NCBI GenBank assembly: GCA_032355985.1
Contig: JAUKVZ010000010.1
Span: forward strand, 19,134-83,133
Reading direction: 5' to 3'
DNA length: 64,000 nucleotides
Source of the DNA: Sarcodiotheca gaudichaudii
Taxonomy: Eukaryota > Rhodophyta > Florideophyceae > Gigartinales > Solieriaceae
Shown: positions 23,288 through 31,938 of the stretch, one piece after another
Numbering within the stretch: position 1 is the first letter of the stretch
Layout of the letters: each line of letters opens with the position of its first letter
Position numbers and translations under genes: made by a program
The notes under the pieces: generated by a model
Told to the model about the DNA's origin: nothing
Databases searched by the model: none
The model's input: only the letters and a program-made list of their open reading frames with translations

Positions 23288-24037
23288 CTATGTAAAAGAT
23301 TCATATCCAAATGTTTCTATTCTTTTAGCGGTCTCTGCATCTCCAGTATATGTAATTCTCCCGTCCTGCATAATATGCACATAGTCAGGGACTATATATT
23401 CTAGCATTTTATGATAATGAGTAATAATGATAATTGCATTTTGGTTGTTTGATAATAGATTAATTTGGTTAGAAATTATTTTCAGCGCATCAACATCTAG
23501 GCCAGAATCTGTTTCATCTAAAATGTAAAGTTTACTTTTCAATAAAGACATTTGAAGAATTTCGTTTTTTTTCTTTTCTCCTCCAGAAAATCCGTCATTA
23601 ACATTACGGTTTAAAAATTTTTGATCCATATCTATTTCTTTGCTTTTTTTACTAATTAAACTAAAAAAAGATAATGGGTCCAATTCCATTTCCTTATTTG
23701 CTCTCTGTTTTGAATTATATGCAATTCGTAAAAAATCGCTATTACTTACTCCAGGAATTTCAACTGGATATTGAAATGCTAAAAATAGTCCTTGAATAGC
23801 CCTTTGTTCGGGATCTTCTTTAGTAATATTTTTTGTGTTAAACATAATGTTTCCTTGAGTTACCCGGTAACTTGGATGACCGGCAATTACTTTTGCTAGA
23901 GTACTTTTGCCTGAACCATTAGTACCCATAACAGCATGTATTTCTCCTGGTTTTATAGATAACTGGACTCCTTTTAAAATAAGACTATCATTGACATTAG
24001 CATGTAAATTATTGATTTCTAGTAAATTTTTATCCAT
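23288..24037 (-). CDS. sufC: Fe-S cluster assembly ATPase SufC (Ycf16)
   Basis: A 249-residue ABC-type ATPase without membrane segments. Walker [10 protein letters not shown] is at residues 38-46, the signature [14 protein letters not shown] near residue 150, and Walker [18 protein letters not shown] follows. SufC works with SufB and SufD as the scaffold complex for [Fe-S] assembly in the stroma. It starts two bases after the sufB stop on the minus strand, so the two are surely co-transcribed and probably translationally coupled. sufD is not in the window. Confidence 0.97.
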   Translation of the reverse strand: MDKNLLEINNLHANVNDSLILKGVQLSIKPGEIHAVMGTNGSGKSTLAKVIAGHPSYRVTQGNIMFNTKNITKEDPEQRAIQGLFLAFQYPVEIPGVSNSDFLRIAYNSKQRANKEMELDPLSFFSLISKKSKEIDMDQKFLNRNVNDGFSGGEKKKNEILQMSLLKSKLYILDETDSGLDVDALKIISNQINLLSNNQNAIIIITHYHKMLEYIVPDYVHIMQDGRITYTGDAETAKRIETFGYESFT

Positions 24038-24039
24038 AT

Positions 24040-25491
24040 TTAACCTATAGTACCTTCTAATTTTAAATTCATTAATTGGTCCGCTTCCATAGCAAATTCC
24101 ATAGGAAGTTCATTAAAGACCTCTTTACAGAAACCACTAATCATAAGACATAAAGCATCTTCAATATTAATACCCCTTTGTAAAAAATAAAATATTTGTT
24201 CTTCACCTATCTTTGATGTTGATGCTTCATGTTCTACTTTTCCAGACGAGTTTTGTACTTGTATATATGGAAATGTATTAGCTTTTGATTTATTACCGAT
24301 TATTAAAGAATCACACTGTGAGTAGTTACGTGCATAATCAGCATTAGGGCCAAATTTAACTAAGCCGCGATAACTATTCTTAGATTGTCCTGTAGATATA
24401 CCCTTAGAAATAATCTTACTTTTTGTATTTTTGCCAATATGAATCATTTTACTACCAGTATCAGCTTGCTGGTAATGGTTTGTTAAAGCAACAGATGCAA
24501 ATTCTCCAATAGAATAATCTCCAACTAGTATACAGCTTGGATATTTCCATGTAATAGCTGAACCCGTCTCCACTTGTGTCCAAAGAATCTTTGAATTATT
24601 ACCAACACATAAACCTCTCTTTGTAACAAAATTGTAAATACCACCCTTACCATCTGCATCGCCTGCATACCAATTTTGTACAGTTGAATACTTTATTGTT
24701 GCATTTTCAAAAGCAACTAATTCTACTATAGCAGCATGTAGTTGATTATTATCAAATTTTGGTGCTGTACATCCTTCGAGATAGCTAACATAGCTATTTT
24801 TGTCTGCAATTATTAACGTTCTTTCAAATTGTCCTGATTCCTTGTTGTTTATTCTAAAGTACGTAGATAATTCAAGTGGACAATGTGTATCTTGAGGAAT
24901 ATAGCAAAAAGATCCATCGCTAAATACTGCTGAATTAAGAGCAGCAAAATAATTATCTCCAACCGGTACCACTGATCCTAAATATTTACTTATTAAATTC
25001 GGATATTTATTTATTGCTTCTGACATAGAGCAAAAAATAACTCCAACATCAGCTAATTCTTTTTGAAAGGTTGTAGCAATAGAAACACTATCAAAAACTG
25101 CATCCACAGCAACATTACTTAACCTTTTTTGTTCATTAAGCGGTATACCTAGTTTCTTGAAAGTTTCTAGAATACTTGGGTCAACATCATCTAAACTATT
25201 TAACTTTTTTTTGTATTTTGGTACAGAATAATAAATTAATTGATTATAATCAATTCTTTTATAAATTAAATGACTCCAAGTTGGCTCACTCATTTTTTCC
25301 CACTTACTGTATGCTTTTAGTCGAAAATGAGCTAAACACTTAGACTCTTTTTTATTTGTAGAAATTAATTCAACAATTTTTTTGTTAAGTCCTTTTGGGA
25401 AGAACTCAGAGTTAATTTTAGTCTGGAAACCATATTTATATGGTTGGTTAATTAATTTATTTAATTTTAAATTTTTCGGCTGCTGTTTCAT
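24040..25491 (-). CDS. sufB: Fe-S cluster assembly scaffold SufB (Ycf24)
   Basis: The 483-residue SufB has diagnostic segments [20 protein letters not shown], a beta-helix core with [43 protein letters not shown], and the C-terminal [21 protein letters not shown] (split here for length). It is the scaffold on which SufBC(D) builds Fe-S clusters for photosystem I, ferredoxin and other stromal proteins. It heads a two-gene operon with sufC. Length and motifs are as in cyanobacteria. Confidence 0.97.
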   Translation of the reverse strand: MKQQPKNLKLNKLINQPYKYGFQTKINSEFFPKGLNKKIVELISTNKKESKCLAHFRLKAYSKWEKMSEPTWSHLIYKRIDYNQLIYYSVPKYKKKLNSLDDVDPSILETFKKLGIPLNEQKRLSNVAVDAVFDSVSIATTFQKELADVGVIFCSMSEAINKYPNLISKYLGSVVPVGDNYFAALNSAVFSDGSFCYIPQDTHCPLELSTYFRINNKESGQFERTLIIADKNSYVSYLEGCTAPKFDNNQLHAAIVELVAFENATIKYSTVQNWYAGDADGKGGIYNFVTKRGLCVGNNSKILWTQVETGSAITWKYPSCILVGDYSIGEFASVALTNHYQQADTGSKMIHIGKNTKSKIISKGISTGQSKNSYRGLVKFGPNADYARNYSQCDSLIIGNKSKANTFPYIQVQNSSGKVEHEASTSKIGEEQIFYFLQRGINIEDALCLMISGFCKEVFNELPMEFAMEADQLMNLKLEGTIG

Positions 25492-25620
25492 ATTAGTTTC
25501 CCTATGTTAATAAAATTCTTTGCTTACAATATTTTATAACTAATTTGTAATACTAAGATTATATCTAGAATCGTAAACTGAAAGTCAAAATTTTATTGCC
25601 GGTTAACATTAGTATAGTAA

Positions 25621-26390
25621 CTATATATAGTAAATATTAGTCACTGTATACTCGTTAGATTTAAATTCTCTACAATATAAGATAGAAGAGATTTGTTCCA
25701 TTTCATAATTTATATATAGGAAAAACTCTTGGAGTATCCAAGAATATACTGCTGTTTGTTTAGTACTTCGAAGTTTCAAGCCTACCACCTTGAGATTCAT
25801 TTTATATTGCATTGATATTAATAATTGGGATGCAAAAGTAACTATTAGAGTTAGTTTAGAAAAGTATTTATGATTAGCTTTAAGAAAAAATACTAAAAAT
25901 AATAGTATTATTTCTTCATACCTAGTTGATAAATACAAAAGTTTTAAAGATCCAAAATATGATATAGAAAGAAGGATACTTTTTATTAAATATTCAGGTA
26001 ATAATAGTTCATAATGTATATCTTTTATATTTATTAAATTCTTAAAAAAAAACTGTTAAAAGACCCTAGTTTAATATTTAGAGTGAAACAAATTAGTTTG
26101 CATAAGTTATAATATTTGTTTCGTTTATCATAATTAAAAATAAATAGTAGTATTAATAAAAGATAGTTTAAACTAGGTATGAGATTATTTTTTGGAATTT
26201 TGGTTTGAACTGAAATAAGGAATATAAATATAATATAAATACAAATATGAGTATAATTAAGATAAAGTAATCTACACAGACTAAAGAAAAATACTACTGT
26301 TTTAATATTACATTTAATTTTATGTAGCCATATTTTAGGAGATATAAGATAATCATTGAAAAATGTAATTTTAAATAAATTTATGGACAT
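25621..26390 (-). pseudogene. EcfT/CbiQ-like transporter membrane component, broken by a single-base frameshift (possibly Ycf92)
   Basis: Two minus-strand frames lie head to tail: 26390-26034 (118 residues) and 25938-25621 (105 residues from a TTG, with open frame further upstream). They join into about 256 residues if one base is added to the nine-A run at 26044-26052; the second frame is open right up to that run. The joined product is hydrophobic, with several membrane spans in the first half. Its second half lines up with EcfT/CbiQ (YLSTRYEEI like the LTTRP-E motif; LLISMQYKMNLKVVGLKLRS and SSILYCREF like the two RG coupling helices). EcfT is the integral membrane subunit of ECF-type vitamin or metal importers. 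Whether the break is real, a sequencing error or corrected by slippage cannot be told here. The Ycf92 name is from memory and uncertain. Confidence 0.6.
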
Positions 26391-26431
26391 AATAATAATA
26401 AATATTGATATAATAGTATATTGTCTTGTTT

Positions 26432-26460
26432 TTAATATGATATTTATGTAATTATATAAT
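26432..26460 (+). promoter_or_regulatory. Putative sigma-70-type promoter of trnL(CAA)
   Basis: TTAATA (26432-26437) and a perfect TATAAT (26455-26460) are separated by 17 bases, and the tRNA begins 8 bases after the -10 box, so transcription would start close to the mature 5' end. Inferred from spacing only. Confidence 0.5.
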
Positions 26461-26467
26461 TATCTAG

Positions 26468-26549
26468 GGGTAGATGGCGAAATTGGTATACGCATCACAC
26501 TCAAAATGTGACAACTACAGTTTTGAGGGTTCAAGTCCCTCTCTACCCA
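26468..26549 (+). tRNA. trnL(CAA): tRNA-Leu (CAA)
   Basis: Class II tRNA of 82 bases. The acceptor arms GGGTAGA and TCTACCC pair fully with discriminator A. The anticodon arm TCACA-CTCAAAA-TGTGA gives anticodon CAA (codon UUG). A long variable arm and a T arm with GGTTCAAGTCC are present. It stands alone between the EcfT-like frame on the opposite strand and ycf39. Confidence 0.95.
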
Positions 26550-26580
26550 TAATTAAATATAAAATATAAAAACAAAGATT

Positions 26581-27540
26581 ATGAGTTTATTAGTTCTAGG
26601 TGGTACTGGTACTTTAGGCAGACAAATTGTAAGAAAAGCACTAGATGAAGGATTTCATGTGAAATGCTTCGTAAGAAATTTTCGCAGGGCTACTTTTTTA
26701 AAAGAGTGGGGGGCAGAGTTAGTCTATGGAGACTTGAAGATCCCTGAAACAATACCATTAACATTATTTGGTGTTACAGCAATAATAGATGCTTCTACTG
26801 CGAGGCCATCAGATTTATATAGTGCCAATCGTATAGATCTATATGGAAAAAAGATCTTAATTCAAGCAGCAAAAAAAGCAAAAATCAAAAGATTTATCTT
26901 TTTTTCCATACTAAATGCTAATAAGTATTCTGAAATACCACTCATGAACTTAAAATTAATAATAGAAAAAGAATTAAATACTGCAAACTTGGATTATACA
27001 ATTTTCCCTCTTGCAGGTTTTTTTCAGGGTCTTATTAGTCAATATGCATTACCTATATTAGATAAACAATCTGTCTGGGTTACAGGGGACCTTACATCAA
27101 TTGCTTATGTAGATACACAAGATATAGCTAGAATTGCTGTCAAAAGTCTATCTATTGAACAAGCCAGAAATAAAGTTTTTCCACTAGTTGGGAATCGCTC
27201 TTGGACCTCTCAAGAAATTATTAAACTATGTGAAAAGCTCTCAGGGCAAAGATCTAGAATATTTCTAGTACCTATTGTTTTCTTGAAATTTGCACGAGAA
27301 TTCACAAATTTTTTTCAATGGAGCTGGAATATCTCAGAAAGATTAGCTTTTGCAGAAGTTTTAACTAGAGGTGACAATTTTTATGCCCCAATGAAGGAAG
27401 TATATAGCTTATTGCAAATAAAAGATGAAGAACTTGTTACATTAGAAATGTATTTGCAAGAGTATTTTAATAAAATCATGAAAAAGTTAAAGGATCTTAA
27501 TTATAAAACCTTAAATAGTTCAGAAAGTTCTACTTTTTAA
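26581..27540 (+). CDS. ycf39: Ycf39, NmrA-like NAD(P)-binding protein
   Basis: A 319-residue atypical short-chain dehydrogenase. The N-terminal Rossmann motif [18 protein letters not shown] binds NAD(P), but no YxxxK catalytic pair is obvious, as usual for Ycf39/HCF244. The family works with high-light-inducible proteins to deliver chlorophyll to newly made D1 during photosystem II assembly. It begins 31 bases after trnL(CAA), and ycf41 and psbI follow on the same strand, so they may share a transcript; the link to the PSII subunit psbI is suggestive. Confidence 0.94.
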   Translation: MSLLVLGGTGTLGRQIVRKALDEGFHVKCFVRNFRRATFLKEWGAELVYGDLKIPETIPLTLFGVTAIIDASTARPSDLYSANRIDLYGKKILIQAAKKAKIKRFIFFSILNANKYSEIPLMNLKLIIEKELNTANLDYTIFPLAGFFQGLISQYALPILDKQSVWVTGDLTSIAYVDTQDIARIAVKSLSIEQARNKVFPLVGNRSWTSQEIIKLCEKLSGQRSRIFLVPIVFLKFAREFTNFFQWSWNISERLAFAEVLTRGDNFYAPMKEVYSLLQIKDEELVTLEMYLQEYFNKIMKKLKDLNYKTLNSSESSTF

Positions 27541-27553
27541 TCCAACTTTGATC

Positions 27554-27865
27554 ATGATAAATAAATTTGTATTCACTGGGCGAATAATAACCTTGCCAAA
27601 ATTGTCTATTTATAACAAAAAGTTGTTAATCCAAGCTTTTGTATCCTTAAAAAATAACAAAAAGAAGAAATCAGTTTATTTAATTAAAATGTATGCAAAT
27701 GAAACAATAAGTCATCAGGTCTTATATTATTATTACGCACAAAGTTTTGTTATAATTGAAGGTGCAATAAAGATTAAATATCAATTATTAAAAATTTCGG
27801 ATAAAGATAGAAAAAAGAAAAGAGAAGTTTTTCTTAAAACAGATAAAATTTATTTAAAAAATTAA
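27554..27865 (+). CDS. ycf41: Ycf41, single-strand-DNA-binding-like OB-fold protein
   Basis: A 103-residue basic protein. I chose the ATG at 27554 (MINKFVFTGRI); a TTG six bases upstream is less likely. The start FVFTGRIITLPKL, followed by alternating short hydrophobic strands and a lysine-rich loop (KNNKKKKS), looks like the OB fold of SSB/PriB-type proteins, which is what Ycf41 is thought to be. Cellular role is unproven. It follows ycf39 within 15 bases, implying co-transcription. Confidence 0.75.
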   Translation: MINKFVFTGRIITLPKLSIYNKKLLIQAFVSLKNNKKKKSVYLIKMYANETISHQVLYYYYAQSFVIIEGAIKIKYQLLKISDKDRKKKREVFLKTDKIYLKN

Positions 27866-27997
27866 ATAGTTTAACTAACGATTAATTGTTTTTTTAAGTA
27901 AATTATGAAGTTTATGAATTTTTCATATACAATATTATTAAGTACATGTAAATTACTTTTTTCAACACAATTTAATTATTATTTAAGGAAATTTCTT

Positions 27998-28114
27998 ATG
28001 TTTACGTTAAAGATCTTTGTATACACCACTATTATATTTTTTGTTTCTCTATTCTTTTTTGGTTTTTTATCAAATGATCCTTCAAGAAATCCTAATCGCA
28101 AAGATTTAGAGTAG
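27998..28114 (+). CDS. psbI: Photosystem II reaction centre protein I
   Basis: A 38-residue single-span protein beginning [19 protein letters not shown] and ending [16 protein letters not shown], an almost perfect match to PsbI. It sits beside D1 in the photosystem II core and helps stabilise its assembly. The ATG at 27998 is chosen because the family is 36-39 residues long and AAGGAAA lies nine bases upstream; an upstream ATG at 27905 in the same frame would add an unsupported 31-residue leader. It is convergent with ycf58. Confidence 0.95.
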   Translation: MFTLKIFVYTTIIFFVSLFFFGFLSNDPSRNPNRKDLE

Positions 28115-28155
28115 TGCTAAGAGGCTTAAAAATATTTATTACTATTAATACATTA

Positions 28156-28635
28156 CTAACTTTTTAGAACTTTAATAGTTGATGTAAAGCAAATAGCTAT
28201 ACATCGATTATTTTCTTTAATTATAACAATAGATATTCTAAAGCTTTTACTAATAGAGTAAAGGAATTCTCTGTACTGATGACTTCTTGTACTATAATCT
28301 GTACTTAGGCAATTTTTGTGTATTACAGAAAATGAGTAAGTCTTTACACTATTTGGACTAGTTTTTTTTATAGTTCCAAACTCTACTATACTACTTTTTA
28401 CATAATTATAAGAGTAACTAACTCTCTCTACTAAACTTTTGTTATTATTGTTAGTATAATAATATCTATAAGTTATTACTATATTTGAGTCAGATAAATT
28501 CTGTTTATCACATAAAGGAAATATTTGAATTTTAAAAGTGTTTACACTTTTACGTTTATTCTTTAAATAGTAAATTGTTTGCTGAGCAACCCATTTACCC
28601 TCTGTATCGTTAAGCATAGACTTTAATTTAGACAT
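28156..28635 (-). CDS. ycf58: Ycf58, CpcS-type phycobilin lyase
   Basis: A 159-residue protein with the lipocalin-like pattern of CpcS/CpeS lyases: the N-terminal LNDTEGKWVAQQTIYYL (first beta strand with the conserved W), an inner run of beta strands, and a C-terminal SYSISKSFRISIVIIKENNRCIAICFTSTIKVL (split) with strand pairs. CpcS lyases attach phycocyanobilin to the Cys82-type site of allophycocyanin and phycocyanin beta. That substrate set is encoded in this window. Sequence is diverged; identification rests on the N-terminal motif and known presence in red plastids. Confidence 0.7.
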   Translation of the reverse strand: MSKLKSMLNDTEGKWVAQQTIYYLKNKRKSVNTFKIQIFPLCDKQNLSDSNIVITYRYYYTNNNNKSLVERVSYSYNYVKSSIVEFGTIKKTSPNSVKTYSFSVIHKNCLSTDYSTRSHQYREFLYSISKSFRISIVIIKENNRCIAICFTSTIKVLKS

Positions 28636-28661
28636 TAATTAATCCGAGTAGATTGGTAGTC

Positions 28662-30878
28662 TTAATAGTATAATGTATATATAGAAAGGTTCAAAACTTT
28701 CTTTGAATTTAAATCAATTTGAAATTCAATACGTATGGGTGATATTTTGTTTATTGGTACATCTAATTGTAACCCCAAGCCAGTAGTCTTATTTATTTGA
28801 TTAAAGTATTCATTTGATGAAATATATGGCTGAAAAAAGTAATTGGTCATATGATTATTCGAGAAGCAATTTTGAATAGAAGAAAGAAAATATAAAGATA
28901 GGAACCTATTCTTAGAAAGATGGTATTCTATAGTACATTTATATAAATTAGAATCAGGTATTAGAAGTTTATTAAATCTATTTGATTTGTTCCAATAACG
29001 TATTGGTGATATCAATAAAAAAGATTTTTGTACCGTATTAAAATTTGTTTCCATTAGTAATGTTAAAGAGCTTTTATATTTATTAACAGCCATTTGTGGT
29101 AAACTAAAAATCTGACAGTACTTTATATAAATACTTTGAGCAGTAAATATTTTTTTATTTGTAAGATTTTTTTTGATCACAGGATAAGAAAAATAAGAAG
29201 AACATTCTGCAAAGAAAAATACACCAGGTTCAAGGTATCTAATAGTAGATAAAGTCTTATATTTAAAGTTCAGTTGTAATCCAATTATTTTTTGTTTAAT
29301 TATTTTAGATAAATCCGATAGCGTATATATATTGAATTTTTTATTCTTGTCAATATAGTAATCATTGTAAAAGGTATGAAAGTTAAGATATTGCTTATAG
29401 TGTAGATTGGACTGTTGAAAAAAATTTTCTGTTAGATTAAACCAGCCAGCTATATTATGCTTAAAATAAAAAATAGTATTTTTAGCTTTAGCCCACGAGT
29501 TTAAAGATTTGTTTGGTGTATATCTAATTATTTTGTTCGTTTTTAGTAAAAATACTCTATCACTGAAACAAAAACTTTCATAATATTTACTTACAAGGTA
29601 TGTAGATAAATTTGTATAGGCTTTGATATTAAAGTTTGAATACATTATATTTAAGTAGTTTAATCTATTATTTTTTTTAGTTTCTAAAAAAAATCTATTT
29701 CCCTTGTAAACGTTAGACGAAGTATACTTATAACACAAAATATATTGCAATAAAATTTCTTTAATATCAGTTTTTAGAGTGTTATAAACAATAGTATTTG
29801 GAGACCTAGTTATTACATGAAAACAAGTATTTAGAATAAATATTTGATCAAGAACTATTTTTTTCATGATAAGATTTATATAACTTAAAAATTTACGAGA
29901 ATGCAACTGTGTATATATTTGATAATCTAAAATAGTTGTTTTTATATGTAAAAATAACTCTCTTTTTAAAGGAATATTATAGTTTAATATTAGATTTAAA
30001 GAATCTTTATTCTGTACTACTCTATAAGTACAACTAGAAACTAATCCTAATGTCTTTAAGTAATCTATTTCTACTTGCAAGCTGTTAACATTTAATATTT
30101 TGCCTGAATGTACGTTAACATACTGAATAATCCTTTTTTCTATTTGATTAATAATATTTACTTGTAAATTATGTTGTCTATTATAAATTAAGTCTATTTT
30201 TTCTATTTTTCCTTCGTAAATATTAAAAGATAAGCATTTCATATTGCTATCATATGAAGTCTTAATTTGGACCCAATCAAATCCTTTTTTTTTGTACCAT
30301 CTTTGTATTTCATCAATGCTATTATTAATGGTTATATAATTTTTTGGCTGACCTAAATTCTCTTTTAACATACTGATTAAAGTAGTTTTTGATATTTGCA
30401 GTTTATGCCATTGTTTTACTTTAATACTTTTAACTAAAGGATTTATCTGCATCTTAATTAGTAAACGTTTTATACGATGCCTCTTAATAGAATTTCCTTG
30501 TACATCTTTAACAAAACCAGACTGTTGTACTTGGTTCATTATTTCTATTAAATTTGTTTTATAGGTTTTGATTACATTACTGAAAAAATTCTTTTGGTTT
30601 AATATATTTTTAGTAAAGACAAAATTGGCACCTTTTACTTCTATACGATTAATATCTTTTTTTTGTTTATAAGAATCAATTAAATACACTACATTAATAC
30701 TAAATGCCAACCTTGTATCATCTATTGCTATTTTTGTTAATATACAGTTTTGAGATATATTAATTCCTATTACACATGCACTTATTAAATAAATGTATTT
30801 AATAAAAATAGAATTTATATGTATTAATTTACTTTGAAATGTGTAATAAGTATTAAATATAATTTTGTTTTTTATCAT
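28662..30878 (-). CDS. Large POTRA/Omp85-like outer-envelope protein
   Basis: The 738-residue basic protein starts with a hydrophobic segment (IFIKYIYLISACVIGINIS, residues about 25-43) that could be a signal or anchor. Residues about 160-240 look like POTRA domains: LGQPKNYITINNSIDEIQRWYKKKGFDW (split) and the FNIYEGKIEKIDLIYN strand, the YxxxGY and V-EG-I pattern of Omp85/Toc75. A second POTRA-like unit follows near 250-310. The rest is beta-rich with alternating residues, and the end (GLGLQLDVPINKISPIRIEF then LNLSIYTLYY) has the aromatic C-terminal strand of Omp85 barrels. I infer a role in envelope protein insertion or transport. It lies 26 bases upstream of ycf58 on the same strand. Confidence 0.65.
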   Translation of the reverse strand: MIKNKIIFNTYYTFQSKLIHINSIFIKYIYLISACVIGINISQNCILTKIAIDDTRLAFSINVVYLIDSYKQKKDINRIEVKGANFVFTKNILNQKNFFSNVIKTYKTNLIEIMNQVQQSGFVKDVQGNSIKRHRIKRLLIKMQINPLVKSIKVKQWHKLQISKTTLISMLKENLGQPKNYITINNSIDEIQRWYKKKGFDWVQIKTSYDSNMKCLSFNIYEGKIEKIDLIYNRQHNLQVNIINQIEKRIIQYVNVHSGKILNVNSLQVEIDYLKTLGLVSSCTYRVVQNKDSLNLILNYNIPLKRELFLHIKTTILDYQIYTQLHSRKFLSYINLIMKKIVLDQIFILNTCFHVITRSPNTIVYNTLKTDIKEILLQYILCYKYTSSNVYKGNRFFLETKKNNRLNYLNIMYSNFNIKAYTNLSTYLVSKYYESFCFSDRVFLLKTNKIIRYTPNKSLNSWAKAKNTIFYFKHNIAGWFNLTENFFQQSNLHYKQYLNFHTFYNDYYIDKNKKFNIYTLSDLSKIIKQKIIGLQLNFKYKTLSTIRYLEPGVFFFAECSSYFSYPVIKKNLTNKKIFTAQSIYIKYCQIFSLPQMAVNKYKSSLTLLMETNFNTVQKSFLLISPIRYWNKSNRFNKLLIPDSNLYKCTIEYHLSKNRFLSLYFLSSIQNCFSNNHMTNYFFQPYISSNEYFNQINKTTGLGLQLDVPINKISPIRIEFQIDLNSKKVLNLSIYTLYY

Positions 30879-30959
30879 TTGAAATTTTAAAATCTATTTT
30901 TACTATACTAGTTTTATTAGTACCACAAAGTCAGTTTATATATATAATAAAGATAAAAT

Positions 30960-31796
30960 ATGAAATATTGGAATCTGAAAAAAATTAATCAATCTGCTTT
31001 AGAAAAAACGGGAATACTTCCTCGATCTATAAATAAATTATTTGAAAAATTTAAAAAAGAACTTGACCCAAACGCAGAAATTGAAGCATTAGAAGAATTT
31101 AAAGTTGCTAGATATCAAACTGTTGCGTCTGTCAAATACTTATTACTATTATTAGTAATACCTGTACTTATTAATCAGTTTTCAAAAAGTTTTGTTTTTG
31201 GGCCATGTATAGATTATATCTGGAATCACGGTGAGTATAATATTTTTTTAAATAAATCTCAAGAAGAGAGAGCTTTTGCCGAATTACAACGCTTTGAAGA
31301 AGGATTGCATTTTGAAATATTAATTGGAAAGATAAATAATCCTTCTTCTCGACTAATTAATCAAAAAATGACTGATAAGGCTTTAGAATTAGCTACTCAG
31401 TATGCTAATGAAAGTTCATCTGCAGTTAAAAACATTTTGGCAGATCTTCTTTCTATAACAACAATAGTATCTACTTTAATCATAACAAAAAGACAGTTTT
31501 CAATTCTAAAATCTTTTATTAATGAATTGGTTTATAGCCTAAGTGATACGGCAAAAGCATTTTTCATTATTTTATTTACAGATATATTTGTAGGCTTTCA
31601 TTCTCCACATGGCTGGGAAGTAATAATTGAAGTAATTTTGCGCCATTTTGGTATAGCAGAAAGTCGTGATTTCATTTTTGTTTTTATTTCAACATTTCCT
31701 GTAATTTTAGATACGATATTTAAATATTGGATATTTCGCTATTTAAATAAAATTTCTCCATCAGCAGTAGCTACTTACCATAATATGAATGAATAG
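30960..31796 (+). CDS. cemA: Envelope membrane protein CemA (Ycf10)
   Basis: A 278-residue inner-envelope protein with four likely membrane segments (near 58-76, 160-178, 200-218 and 245-262). The region VARYQTVASVKYLLLLLVIPVL and the C-terminal GFHSPHGWEVIIEVILRHFG are typical CemA/PxcA features; the family influences light-induced proton extrusion and inorganic carbon uptake. Length is slightly greater than in land plants. It is divergent from the Omp85-like gene with about 80 bases between them. Confidence 0.93.
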   Translation: MKYWNLKKINQSALEKTGILPRSINKLFEKFKKELDPNAEIEALEEFKVARYQTVASVKYLLLLLVIPVLINQFSKSFVFGPCIDYIWNHGEYNIFLNKSQEERAFAELQRFEEGLHFEILIGKINNPSSRLINQKMTDKALELATQYANESSSAVKNILADLLSITTIVSTLIITKRQFSILKSFINELVYSLSDTAKAFFIILFTDIFVGFHSPHGWEVIIEVILRHFGIAESRDFIFVFISTFPVILDTIFKYWIFRYLNKISPSAVATYHNMNE

Positions 31797-31938
31797 AATA
31801 CTAGGAATGATTTTAATGACTATTAAAAATTAGAACGACTAACTATTTTATCTCAAGGTATTGCTTTTAGTTAGATTTAGTTTTATTATTATTTATACAA
31901 TGCATCTGTGGCCGAGAGGCCGAAGGCAGCGGACTCAT

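Noticed and set aside
27905-27997. 31-residue leader before psbI
   Set aside because: PsbI is 36-39 residues throughout plastids, and the ribosome site fits the inner ATG at 27998.
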